In this document: positions 46,985 through 57,359 of the stretch, in pieces
Layout: every line of letters starts with the position of its first letter
Numbering within the stretch: position 1 is the stretch's first letter
Translations under genes and position numbers: made by a program
The notes under the pieces: model-generated
Databases searched by the model: none
Seen by the model: the letters and a program-made list of their open reading frames with translations, nothing else
What the model was told of the DNA's origin: nothing
DNA from: Sorghum bicolor
Taxonomy: Eukaryota; Streptophyta; Magnoliopsida; Poales; Poaceae
Length of the DNA stretch: 64,000 nucleotides
Direction: 5' to 3'
Assembly: GCF_000003195.3 (NCBI RefSeq)
Contig: NC_012872.2
Location: 21,621,915-21,685,914, forward strand

Positions 46985-47443
46985 GTTGTGGAAGTAATTA
47001 CTGACCTTCTGCCGGTCAAGAGAGGCGATCCAGGACGCACCGTCATCCCGATCTCCATCGGCATGGTGAACTTCCCAGAAGCACTCTGCGACTTTGGCTC
47101 TAGCGTCAACATTATGCCCAGGGTACTCTATGAAAAATTCTTTACACATCCTTTATTAGAAACAGCCAAGTGTTTACAGCTTGCAGATCGTACGCTATGT
47201 TTCCCAAAGGGAATATTGAAGAACCTCTGTGTCCGAGTTGGTACCTTGTACGACCCAGCAGACTTCGTGGTGATAGAGACTGGTAGTGATGAGAGGGCAC
47301 CCATCATCCTAGGGAGGCCATTCCTGAACACCTCGGGAGCTATCACCTATGCTAGTGCTGCCAAGATCAGTTTCTACATCAAGGGAAGGAAGGAGTCGTT
47401 TTCCTTCAAGAACAAGACTACACAAATCTCAGAGCAATCCTGA
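46985..47443 (+). pseudogene. Element F protease-like ORF, first domain
   Basis: An open frame of about 151 codons begins near VITDLLPVKRGDPGRTVIP. It has the retroviral-type aspartic protease signature ALCDFGSSVNIMPRVLY (D-F-G), followed by KCLQLADRT and the flap/psi-loop IILGRPFLNTSGAIT. It ends at a stop after TTQISEQS. It resembles the gag-associated protease of grass Athila-type elements. With no RT or integrase in F, it has no obvious polyprotein partner. Confidence 0.65.
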
Positions 47444-47577
47444 CATGAACCAAGGAAGAGGACCAACAGTTGGAACAGGAACAAGCAAATGTGTACCGAG
47501 TCAGCTAAGATGGTCACTGTAGCTCAAGGAGGTCAAGATCGTCAACTCAAGTCACCTTTATTGATCAAGAAGGACGA

Positions 47578-48080
47578 CCCTGGTGTTCCAAGCATCGAGT
47601 GCACAATCAACGGATATTCTTTTCAGAAGACACTCTACGCTCACTGGATCTAACGTCAACATAATGGCCGCAGTCACTTATCAGCTCCTGCATGGAACCA
47701 TGTCCCTACAACCAACATACATTCAGCTTCAGATGGCAGATCAGACATTCCGAAATGTTGAAGACAAGTACGATCCACCCATCATTCATAGGAGACCGTT
47801 TCTCAGCACCGTTAAAGCAATCATCTACATTGGAACTGGAGAAGTCCACATGCACTTCCCCACTGAAAAGGTACGCCACTATTTTACTGACCCTAACTAT
47901 ATAGTTGAAGACTCTAAGCAGGTCAAGACAAGAAGAAGACAACACAACCGCAACCAGAGAAGGCAAATCATCAAGGACAGATGGGCAGACTACGCCATAC
48001 AGCGAATCCCAGGACGACTGAGAAAACGAAGAGTCCCGTTCGGAGGACTTATAAACACCGAACGCCTTGCCAAGAGGTAA
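47578..48080 (+). pseudogene. Element F protease-like ORF, second domain
   Basis: A second, diverged copy of the protease fold follows about 135 bp after the first. Readable parts are GVPSIECTINGYSFQKTLY in one frame, then NVNIMAAVTYQLLHGTM, YIQLQMADQTF and PIIHRRPFLSTVKAIIYIG in another. A frame shift falls in the active-site segment, so the catalytic Asp is lost. The part between QMADQTF and RRPFL is shorter than in the first domain, which suggests a deletion. The tail is strongly basic (VKTRRRQHNRNQRRQIIKD). Confidence 0.55.
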
Positions 48081-49318
48081 ACTTGGTAGTTATCTTTTTC
48101 CTTTCAATTATTTAAAATAGTTTGCTTAGTTAATCAGGTTCATATCATCTTGAAAAGAAAATAAAAATGTTAAAAATAGTAAGCCCCATGTGAGTATGCT
48201 CATAGCATAAAACCCATAAGTATATTCACTGTGGTGGCATAAAAATAAAATAAATATATTCCTGTCCAATAAAAATAAAATTATAAAAATAAATTTATGA
48301 TCCTACCAAAGTGAGTAACATTTATTGAGGAGGCTCAACATGATAAAGGCTAGGTATTTATGCTAACACTTAACCAGTTCCACAAAGCTTTGTTGTCTAT
48401 TTGAGCTCCACAGAATTCAAGGATCAGAGAAGACTAGCAGACGGAGGACATCCTAATCACTGTCAGGGTGCTGCCGACATCAGGAAAAATTGCGTCAAAT
48501 CCAGCTTGGGGGAGAGCACCCCCATTTATCCAGCTAAGTATTCTATGCTCGTTTATACTTTACTCTAATATGCATATATATATATATATCTTTGCTTAGT
48601 TTGATAAATAAATAAATAAAGTTTGCTATGAACCCTCATGATAAGCTCTCAAATGGAAATGATGAAAAGTTGCTCTACCATGACTAGTTCTTAAAATTGA
48701 AATCTCTCTCAAGTTTAGGCATGACTGTTATTAATTAAGATTTGCTCTAAACCTGAACTTGTGGGGAGAGTACTTGATCTAAAGTCTAAGTCGTTAACGG
48801 ATATGATATGGGAAGGTTGAGCTGTTGTTTATCTGTTCCTAGAGATGCTAGAATTCTGGAGAATTTTATCTTTGAAAATCTTTAAAATGCTGCATGATGA
48901 GTTCCTGTATGATGAGAGTTTAAATTCCTACCACAGCCATATATACATGCTTGCTAGACTTTGAGCCACACATTTACTTTTTACTGCTTATGAGCATTGA
49001 GTGTGGTCAAGCTGTGTAGACCCTTAGGAGCTTGTCATGTGGTTAAATCAAGATTCACTTGCACGTTCACTCATACATGCTGCTTCTACTCCGGAAGTAC
49101 GCATCCACATATATCCACCCATTTCCATCTCCAGAACCACCCAAAAATATTCTACTCCTAATCCGGGAGAGAATAGCCAAAAATATTTCTGTTTTCCCCT
49201 GTGAAATAAATGCTCAAGTTATCTTGGTTACTACCACTTGCTACATTAGTTCAAGAGATGAGTGCTCTAAAAAAAGAAGAAAAAAAAGAGAAAAAAAGAG
49301 ATATGAGGAAATAAAAAG

Positions 49319-49414
49319 GGGCAAGTGCCCGGAACCTTGAAATAAAAGAAAAAGTGAGACGAGAGGTAAAAATGGACGAGTGTCCGACAGTAGAATTAGG
49401 GGTACAAGATACCC
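49319..49414 (+). ncRNA. Conserved triple-hairpin block in element F
   Basis: Hairpins are GGGC-AAGT-GCCC (49319-49330), GGAC-GAGT-GTCC (49374-49385) and GGGTA-CAAGA-TACCC (49400-49414). They correspond to 18565-18639 of element B, and CAGTAGAATTAGGGGTAC is identical in both. Stem changes keep pairing. Confidence 0.5.
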
Positions 49415-50119
49415 ACCTGAGAGGAAAGAAAAAGAAAAAATAGAGCATCTCATTCTCATCAAAAAGTTTCTAAAGAGCAAGAAAGGTATGTATCCCCTCA
49501 AAAGAGCATAAGTAGAATTAGACTTTCACCATTGTTATCACCATCATTACCATACACCATTCATTCGCCACACATGCACATCTTGATTTGACTTATTGAC
49601 TTGTTCTTCTGGATCCATGGTTTGACTATGCAATAAATGTCTTGTAAGTATGTATTAGCTGTCTCCCACCTATGAGCTCCAGATATCAAGACCTTATTAG
49701 AGTAGGGTGAGAGAGAAGGCAATGCCACTATGCCTCATACCAAAAATACCACGTACTTTGAGAGAAGGCATACACCATTACTGCCTTGGTAAGGATCCAG
49801 AAATACCACAAAAGAGAGACTAGAGAGAGTCATACAAGGAATCTCTGAGTTTTATTTGAAAATCTACAAAAACTCCAGAGCTATAGCTGATCAAGAATAA
49901 GAGACATGGTGCTTGACTAGACCGTTCTATCTATTAACTACTCAAGACAGAAGTGACGGTTACAAGTCCCATGGTGAAAGGTAAATGAGTAAGTTTTAAG
50001 TCTTAACAGTTTACTCTAACCAGAGATGAGATCTTGTTTAAATGCATGTGTATCTTTAAGTTATGAAACCACTGCAGAAACTCTTGAGTTCATCTTTGCT
50101 CAGGGACGAGCAAAGGTTA

Positions 50120-50133
50120 AGCTTGGGGGAGCT
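50120..50133 (+). promoter_or_regulatory. Polypurine tract of element F
   Basis: AGCTTGGGGGAGCT (approximate position) lies directly before the 3' LTR start TGTTGACGG. Confidence 0.65.
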
Positions 50134-51403
50134 TGTTGACGGTCCTTAATGCTCACAATTAACCATCAACTAATTATGGAAAAGGATCCAAATGCAACCA
50201 ACACCTAGACTTAGGGTTGTATCTGACAGAATTCCAAGAGTTTTGGTGTTTGTCTATTTCTACAGGGGGTTATCAGAAAATATGAAAGAAAGGCCCACAC
50301 GTCGGGTTTACATAGAGATATTAACGTGCCGCACAATTTTCTATCATCTAGAAAACTCCAGAAGCCACGGGACCGAACGGGAAGGCAATCGGGCTCGGAG
50401 GCAGGGCGCCCGCCCTACTCTCCTGGGCGCCCGCCCAGCTACAGTGCCCAATCAGGACACGTTTCGCGGATTATGCTCCACCGACCTAATACTTCAAGGA
50501 AAACCACACGATCAATGTCCGACGGCCCAGATTCACTTGAAGGGACTATAAAACCAGACCCCCTGGCCCCTGGAGATCATACCTCTTCTACAGAATCAAA
50601 GTTAGGGTTTCAATTCTTCATCCAAGTAGAGAGGATCCCTCTAGTTCTTCTAGTTCTACCTCTAGTTCATCTAGATCTAGTTCTAGTTCATCTAGTTCTA
50701 GTTCTAGTTCCTCTAGTTCTAGTTCTAGTTAGTTCTAGTTGTAATCTAGAAAATAGGGAGAGAGAAGAGGAGAGCGGAGGAGGAGCCGGATCTGTCAGAT
50801 CTTCCTCAACATTGTACTTTTGCAGCAACTGGTTCGTTCTTCATCGTTCTCCAGGTTCTTCAATTCATAATTCCTGAGTTCTCTAATTACTTTTATTTAC
50901 ATTCAAGTTATTTATTGGATTCCCGCTTGCATCAAGTGCTCTAGTCTTTATAACGCTAGAGTAGTAATTAATAAATTAGACGTGGTGTTTAGTCTTGCGA
51001 TTACCTGGAATTGCACCCAATCCTGCGGATTGTTGTGGTAGCCTTAGGGTAGTGACAGCCCTAACGGTCGACGTATTCCACCACGTTCGGATCGGTGTTT
51101 GTAGGACCGTAGTCAGACCTTCCTAGCCCCCTTCTCATCTCTTTCTGTGGTTAGTGCTCTGATGTCCCGATATAGATAATCTTGAAGTAATTCTTGATTC
51201 TTAGATCAACTAGAGAACTCTCAGGAAACTTCCTCTCTTCCCATAAAAAATAATTATATAGTTATCCTTGGGCGATCTTGGATCTTAATTAGTACACTCA
51301 CGTTCTCTATGGAAAATCGATACTCTGGAATACTCCCGGGTGAAAGCTACATCGGTATCTGTGCGCTTGCGGATTTTTCTGTTTGCGTTTAAAATACCCA
51401 ACA
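50134..51403 (+). repeat. 3' LTR of element F (1270 bp)
   Basis: It is uninterrupted and shows the pre-insertion target of element E (TACACTCACGTTCTC near 51300). The paired motif is at 50404 and 50425 (21-bp spacing). It is followed by the TSD GCGTG. Confidence 0.93.
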
Positions 51404-51408
51404 GCGTG

Positions 51409-51664
51409 ATCCAATTCTTCTTCAACTTCATCACCATCATCCATTAGAACCCCATTTCTCCATGCTTCATCCAACAAATATAGTTCGGTACAAAATCCAA
51501 AGCAAATGCGTATGAAGAGTCCTTGAGCGTAAATATTCCTTTAAATTCTTGCAAACAGCGCATGGGCAGCACATGAAACCATCCTGCTTGTTTATCTCAG
51601 CCACACCTAAGAAATAGTGCAAGCCAACATTGAACTCTTTGGAGCGTCGATCGACATTATACAT
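51409..51664 (-). pseudogene. CACTA transposase, N-terminal transposase-associated domain
   Basis: The minus strand from 51664 reads MYNVDRRSKEFNVGLHYFLG and continues with GFMCCPCAVCKNLKEY and RTLHTHLL. This matches the Cys-rich transposase-associated domain (PF13963 type) at the start of plant tnp2 transposases. Element F interrupts the coding region downstream at 51404; the frame resumes at 31905. Confidence 0.8.
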
Positions 51665-51760
51665 CTAATTGCGTGATGACATCTGCATTAAATATTACAA
51701 CTATGCACTTAGTTCTTCCTGTTATTGCACAACACACATGACATCACATTATTGATTAAT

Positions 51761-52288
51761 TCAAGCAACCCTTACTACAACAAAGACAACCGCAGCTAGC
51801 AATAAAAAAACTAGAAGTAAAATGCACTTAAGCAACATAATTAGTTCTCGTCCTATCTCAACTAAATCAGACAACTGCACTTCCGGTGGCAGGGTGGTGG
51901 GCTTCTTCCGCTGGCTCACTGCCTCATCACCTTCAGCAGCAACCTCCTCTACAATATATTTTTGTACATGCTGAATGTACTCTTCCTCCCAGTACCAACC
52001 TTTACATCCGTCGGTGCCCTCCCACTAAAATTAGAACAAAGAATAAGGAATTTAAACAACATCATTAATCAAAACTGATAGAAATTAACCATATTAATCA
52101 AATGTAGGGAAATAACCCACCTCATGGTCCGGACACTTGTAGAATATACGACCCTTGTTGATTCCCTCTTTTTTCACTTGGTACTTCTTCACAATCTTCT
52201 TCCTACACTCGCCGCAAGCAATTAGGGGAAGATAAGGCCGCAGATGCTTTGGATCCCGGTGATGAGAGACTGAGGACCCGGTGGCCAT
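51761..52288 (-). CDS. GRF-type zinc finger protein with C-terminal membrane segment, two exons
   Basis: Exon 1 (52288-52121, 56 codons) and exon 2 (52024-51761) join in phase through a GT..AG intron (donor GAG before GTGGGT, acceptor TTTTAG). The product would be 143 residues. The finger has CGECRKK, the NKGRIFYKCPDHE core and, after the splice, GCKGWYWEEEY, the usual order for a zf-GRF domain. The last 25 residues (KCILLLVFLLLAAVVFVVV) form a single hydrophobic segment, likely a membrane anchor. It sits 97 bp upstream of the transposase start on the same strand, so it is part of the CACTA cargo or accessory set. The frame is intact. Its role is unknown; GRF fingers usually bind nucleic acid. 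Confidence 0.6.
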
Positions 52289-52550
52289 CTACTATATATC
52301 CATACTCATTTCTTAAATTATGCATATATAATACCAATTTGGCTAGACTTGTCAATTTGATGAACTCTATTCTCATACTCTTTTTACATGTTCAAACTCT
52401 TTATACATCTACTATATATCCATACTCATTTCTTAAATTATGCATATATAATACCAATTTGGCTAGACTTGTCAATTTGATGAACTCTATTCTCATACTC
52501 TTTTTACATGTTCAAACTCTTTATACATCTACTATATATCCATACTCATT
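52287..52550. repeat. 120-bp tandem duplication upstream of the GRF gene
   Basis: Two copies of a 120-bp unit (start ATCTACTATATATCCATAC, at 52287 and 52407) are virtually identical. A third, 24-base partial copy follows at 52527. The array begins at the ATG of the GRF gene, so it occupies its promoter and leader. Confidence 0.9.
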
Positions 52551-52653
52551 AATTTAAGCTATGGATATTACTGCTTTAAGCTATGAATTCAAACTAACAA
52601 ATAAATTTGAGCTCATAAATCACTACTAATTATATATTAATTTAAATACATCA

Positions 52654-53157
52654 TAAAAAAGTCTCAAATAATAATTATTACATAATATCTTTGCAACCCA
52701 CTATCTAGTGGGCACAACAGTGAACCGCTTTTTGACATGTCATTACAATCCTTTTAATAATCACCTCACATGTCCTTAATTTCGATGCTACTGGCATTGT
52801 TGATGTCGAGCAGTAGGAATACCTTCCTGATGTCTGCAGACAGCTCCACCAGAAGAAGCGTCGAGCTGCTCTCCTGAGTCATGAGCACGCCCTCGAGGTC
52901 TCCTCTCTCGCCTACCTCGAGGCCATCACGATGACACTAAAAAGGATCTCGCAGTTTCTCCTGCTGGTGTTGCATGACAACATCATGAAGTTGTTTCTGC
53001 TGCTCAACATCAACAATGCCAATGGCGCCGAAATTGAGGACATGTGAGGTGATTATTAAAAGGATTGTAATAACATGTCAAAAACGGTTCACTGTTGTGC
53101 CTACTTGATAGTGGGTTGTAAAAATATTATGTAATAATTAATTATTTGAGACTTTTT
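52654..53157. repeat. Inverted repeat of CACTA gene 3' ends
   Basis: The arm 52654-52822 pairs with 53157-52990; arms are about 165 bp at roughly 85-90% identity by eye, with a spacer near 170 bp. Each arm contains the end of an ORF (LLLDINNAS...IEIKDM and LLLNINNANGAEIEDM, each then a stop) followed by untranslated sequence. That sequence includes GGCACAACAGTGAAC, which also forms the end of the transposase ORF at 5392-5425. A transcript through it would fold into a long hairpin. Confidence 0.65.
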
Positions 53158-53519
53158 TTAATTGGTGGATGAAGCTAGTTACCTATAAACACGAAGAGTC
53201 GATGGCGAAGTCAAACAAGATCACCAATCGGCGCCGGTGACGTCGATTCAAACTATAACTATTGAATATGAGCTCAAAAAAATGGCGGCGATATCACAAA
53301 GACAAAAATAACATGAAAATGACAAGGGAGGATGAAGTTAGTTACCCCTAGACCAAGGCAAACGATGGCAGCATCGAAGATGATCACCAATGGGCGCTGG
53401 AGATGAGGAACAAGCAAGAACTAGCAATGGCAAGAGCAACAACAAGAAAGAACAACTCACTGAAATTTGAATGGGCTCGGTCTCGACCAGAAAGAAGTGA
53501 CCGTGATTTATAGCGTGGG

Positions 53520-53840
53520 CTTTTAGTCCCAAGCTAAAGAAAGAACAGGGACTAAAAGGGGTCCCTTTAGTCACGCGGCAAGCCACCAACCGGGGCTAAA
53601 TCTTTAGTCCCGTCTGGTGGCTTGCCCCGGGAATAAATGGACACCTTTAGTCCCGGACCGTAGCACGAGCCGGGACTAAAGTGTCCTTGCCCCGACAGCC
53701 CTGACAAGTAGCCGTTAGGCAGCCGTTGAGCAGAACCCTTTAGTCCCGGTGCGTGTGACGAGCCAGGACTAAAGGTCTTTTTAACCCCGGGGCACAAAAA
53801 ACCGAGACAATTGTAGATTTCCGGCATGGTCCAAAGTCCT
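53520..53840. repeat. Right subterminal repeats of the CACTA transposon
   Basis: There are several TTTAGTCCC and GGGACTAAA motifs facing each other (for example TTTAGTCCCGGACCG paired with GAGCCGGGACTAAAG near 53648-53682). They are typical transposase-binding subterminal repeats of CACTA elements. Confidence 0.75.
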
Positions 53841-53854
53841 GTTCTGTAGTAGTG
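53841..53854 (-). repeat. Right terminal inverted repeat of the CACTA transposon
   Basis: GTTCTGTAGTAGTG is the inverted form of CACTACTACAGAAC. The next three bases, GTC, would be one copy of the 3-bp target duplication. Confidence 0.85.
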
Positions 53855-54124
53855 GTCATTGATAAACCGATTACACGTAGCCGAGCTAAGAAGCTACAAC
53901 AAGAGGTGCACGCGCTACTTTGTGAAGTCCATTTTAATACTAATGAGAATTATTTACTGCCTAAGTGGTGCACACTGTTATTACTTAGGATGATCGAGGA
54001 TGAAGACAAGAACATGCAAAAAGATGATTACAAAGAAGAACCGCACTCGGACCAGGTCCGTCCAGCAGAACAGTCTGAAAGAAACAGCCATAGCTTTTTA
54101 CTCACAAAAGCAATGAAGCTCTAA
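53855..54124 (+). pseudogene. Retrotransposon gag C-terminal fragment
   Basis: Directly after the CACTA end, about 90 codons read VIDKPITRSRAKKLQQEVHA, then LPKWCTLLLLRM and an acidic tail ending TKAMKL at a stop. ITRSRAKKL is typical of the C-terminal gag region of grass gypsy-type elements. It has no start of its own beside the CACTA end, so the transposon seems to have inserted into this ORF. The upstream half is not found at the left end of the transposon. Confidence 0.6.
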
Positions 54125-55053
54125 CCAGATTCATTGGAAACCTTATCAAGTCTAGTTCCCAATGCCATCAGTGCCGACCTGTTTGGTTACTCCACAATAG
54201 ATATCTGTCCAGTTTAGTGAAGACTGGTCAGAAGGTCAACGGTCAGCATGATGTTCAACTTCCAATGCAAAACTGTATCGTTCTACATTATTTCATGGTA
54301 CATGCTGCACATGGTGTGAAAGGATATCAAGTTATCTTTCCAACGCATCCAGCCATAAGTCATTTGGAAGTTCCAACGTGGAGTTATTGCCAAAACACTG
54401 AAGACTGCACCGAAGACCAACAGCCACGCGGGAACTCTCCAAGAAGACATCTCGAAGAGGTCCTTTCACACAGTCCGCCTTAGCTTTTCCATTTCGTGTT
54501 TCTACCTATCTAGGAGGGTTGTTCATAGTATAAATACCCCCTCACTCCATTGCAATCAAAGACTTTGCATAACCCCTTGTTCAGCTACGAGCTAACAAAA
54601 CCAGATAGAGATCTCTACCCCTTTGCTCTTGTGTTTTTCTTCAGGGAGATTACAGAAGCGGCCGCATCATTGGCACCCAATCCGTGCTCCTAGTCCTTGA
54701 GTCTATGCTGCATAGGTTGGTTTCCTTAAGAGTGTGGTTGGGCGAATCCTTGGTTCAGGCTACTGTAGAGATACAGTGGTGGGCTCCTTGTTCATGTCAT
54801 CAGGTTGCACTAGTTATCGCTGCTTGCAGCAAGTTATCTTGGCTTCTTTGAAGCTAGTTATCTGAAGATCGATCCTACATCGTGAAGATCAGGACCCCTT
54901 GGCATATCAAGTGCTACCTTCTCCTCTAGACGATGAAGGCGTTGATCGGTCTTCGTCTGACAATAGCAAAAGTAAGAGAAGAAATGTTGTAGAGCATGAC
55001 TCGTAGGGCTGTAGCATCCATGACCACTGTCCAGCGGAGGGACAGTCTCCTCA
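54125..55053 (+). repeat. LTR-like block of the gag-bearing host element
   Basis: It contains a TATA box TATAAATA (54529-54536) and downstream sequence typical of a retroelement leader. No paired copy is in the window, so boundaries cannot be fixed. No ORF is supported. Confidence 0.4.
54529..54536 (+). promoter_or_regulatory. TATA box in the LTR-like block
   Basis: TATAAATA lies in TTCATAGTATAAATACCCCC, a plant core-promoter context. Confidence 0.5.
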
Positions 55054-56295
55054 TGAGTAGCTCAAAGCCCAAGTTTGGTTTTGGTAATTAATAACAACAA
55101 GTTGCTAATGCCTTGTGTTTAATCATTTTGAGATAGGCACAACAACACATGTGATGAAGGAGCAAGGTGGCATGGAAAGGTGGCCACATGATCACAAAGA
55201 GATAAAGCATGAAGTGGAGATCATGATGATAGACAAGGAGTAAAGTGATCATGGCAAAGGTATAAACATAGGGTTTTGCTTTTGCCGGTCTAAGATGAGT
55301 AGAGAAGTGATTGACCTGGTTTAGGATACGTAGTTGACTATCAAGAGGGGAAATCACGGTCATCTCTCAAATCAAGTGCTACTAGGTCCAAATCTTGAGC
55401 ATATGCATTAGAATCTAGTAAAGTGCTAACTTAACACCTTTGATGAAAATGTTTTTAAAAAGCTAACACACATGGACATTGGTGGTGGACACTTGGTGGT
55501 GTTAGCACATTTAGCGCTTTTGAGAAAATCAAGTGTATATTTTTTTATTGCGCTGGTGGGAAATTTTGGAGAAGACGCGAGAGTGTTTCTCACTGAGAAA
55601 CACTCACCGGACGCAGCGTGCAGAGTCACCGGACGCGTCCGATGTGCTGTTAGTGCTTGGACCCGTTAGGGTTGAGCACCGGGTGCACTGCACTGGACGC
55701 AGGGTGTTCCCTGTTCATGCGTCCGATGTGGCCTGACTTAAGTGGAGGGTGTTTGACTGAGTGCATGTCACACCCCAAAATTCCTACTTTAGGATGTAAC
55801 TTAGAAAACACTAAAAAGAAAGCCAAAGATTTTATGATTTTATAAAATATTCCAACTTTAGTTATGTTGTCGAAATTTTAGATAGTGGAAAAAAATTGTG
55901 GGTTTCTAAAATTTTTAAAATTCAACTTAGTGATTTGTTGCATTCATGCCATTGCATTGTGTTTATGTGTGGAAAACGAATTTCAATTTTCCAAATGCAC
56001 TTAGGGTTTGATCTCAACCTCTTATTTCCAAATATCTTGTCCAATCTCTAAGATTAATCATATCATTTCTTTGCTCCCTCATGGTCCTATAGAAAATTTG
56101 GACAAGTCAACCTTCACTCTCTTGCCTTTCCTTTTTATGTCAACCAAACTTATATAAAAATTGGGTTAAGCCTAAGCTAACCCACTATCTCCTTTTATCA
56201 TGAATAGCAGCCACACAACATTCGCTCCTTCTCCCACTCTTTGGCTGAGCCCTCCCTCTTCTTCCTATGAAAACATGTGCCACCTCATCTCTGAT

Positions 56296-57359
56296 CATGC
56301 ACCATAACTCCTGTCCAATTTGGCTATTGATTTGTGCAAGTTAAAGATGTGAGGCAACCACCATATATTCTCTCCCTAGGCTGCACTCTCCTCTATTTAT
56401 TCTTATGCAAAAGCATATGCACATATTCCTTCCTCTCTTAATTACTGGACACACCCTATTATACGTGCTATTTTACTTCAACAATTTCTCTCTTCCACTT
56501 TATTCGCACACATGCAGTAGCTATAAATATCTTCCCAACCTCTTTTCTACTCTCTTAATTTTCCTTGGAAATGACTCTATTCTATACTCTTTTATGAGTG
56601 GTCCTTCATCATCTTTAAATATATGCATGCACAAGACAGTAGTTATATTTCTTCCTTCTTTTCCTCATGCAAAATCAGATGCGCCTCCCCTCTAACTCAT
56701 CTAAAAAAAGACAGCATCCAATGCTTACTCTCTTAATTCCTTGGTCACACCTATTTTTGATTCTCTCTAATGGCTACTCCTTCACTCCATTCTAATAAAT
56801 TGCATGCACATATATCAGCAACTCGTCTCTTTTCCTAAGGCGCATATCCCTTTCTCTCATGCAGACATTGCAGCAAATATTCCTCCATCAACTCCCTTTA
56901 CAAGCCCCTCTTTATTCTCCTTTACCCCTCTCTAACTGCACAAGTGAAATGCTGAAACAGTTATACATCACCCCATCCCCCTTCTTTCTGTTTTTCACGA
57001 CAGGCAGGGTTGCCCCCTTTATCTGTCCATGCAAAACAGCTACAAAACATCATGCTCTCCCTAAATTGTGGCCACTTACTTCTCATTTACTCCATCAATT
57101 TCCCCTTTTCCTTTACATGACATGCAGAAAATAGCCATGCTCCTCCCTCTTCTTCACTTCATTTGGACACCATCTCTTTACCCCGTGCAACTTCCCTTCC
57201 CTCATGCAGAAACAGCAACAACATATAATTACTCTTCTCTTGATTCCCTTGGTCACACACCTCTCTTCAATTCACTCTTGACAGCACCCTTCACTCTTCT
57301 CTTCAATTGCATGCATCCATGCAGAAATTAACAGTCATATCTCGTCTCTTTCTCATGCA
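56296..57359 (+). repeat. CATGCA-rich diverged repeats in solo LTR G
   Basis: Twelve CATGCA sites lie on the plus strand in about 1.06 kb (56296, 56511, 56626, 56666, 56803, 56858, 57028, 57121, 57203, 57310, 57318, 57354). They lie within diverged repeats that also share CTCTTAATTCCTTGGTCAC and CTCGTCTCTTT. Confidence 0.7.

Larger units (their letters stand above)
48081..50133 (+). other. 3' noncoding region of element F
   Basis: About 2 kb without a credible ORF. It contains a short (TA)n run (about 48573-48589), purine-rich stretches near 49270-49440, the triple-hairpin block at 49319-49414 shared with B, GCAATAAATG then GTAAGTATG (about 49630-49655), and a final polypurine tract. Confidence 0.6.
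31906..51408 (+). mobile_element. Element F: non-autonomous Athila-like LTR retrotransposon, with element E nested in its 5' LTR
   Basis: The TSD GCGTG occurs at 31906-31910 and 51404-51408. The LTRs are 1270 bp: 31911-33078 continued at 45063-45164, and 50134-51403. The PBS is tRNA-Asp type. The internal region (45165-50133) has one small ORF and two protease-like ORFs, and no RT, RNase H or integrase. The LTR start, leader, promoter motif and 3' noncoding blocks resemble element B, so F is a non-autonomous relative. The LTRs differ at 14 of about 1270 positions by my count (1.1%). Confidence 0.9.
3850..53854 (-). mobile_element. CACTA (En/Spm-like) DNA transposon, disrupted by nested retrotransposons
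   Basis: The right end (53841-53854) is the inverted form of CACTACTACAGAAC, the typical CACTA terminus. It is preceded by subterminal TTTAGTCCC hairpins. Fragments of a tnp2-type transposase run right to left at 51664, 31905-30029 and 6532-5392, all on the minus strand, and are interrupted exactly at the TSDs of elements F and C. Removing the nested elements leaves roughly 7 kb. The left boundary is inferred: subterminal-type sequence appears at 3885-3959, but no left terminal CACTA motif or matching 3-bp TSD is seen beside T1. Confidence 0.85.

Noticed and set aside
53855..55053. A cellular promoter and gene start at the TATA box 54529
   Set aside because: The neighbouring sequence is a retroelement gag end and leader-like DNA, and no ORF follows before the copia LTR.
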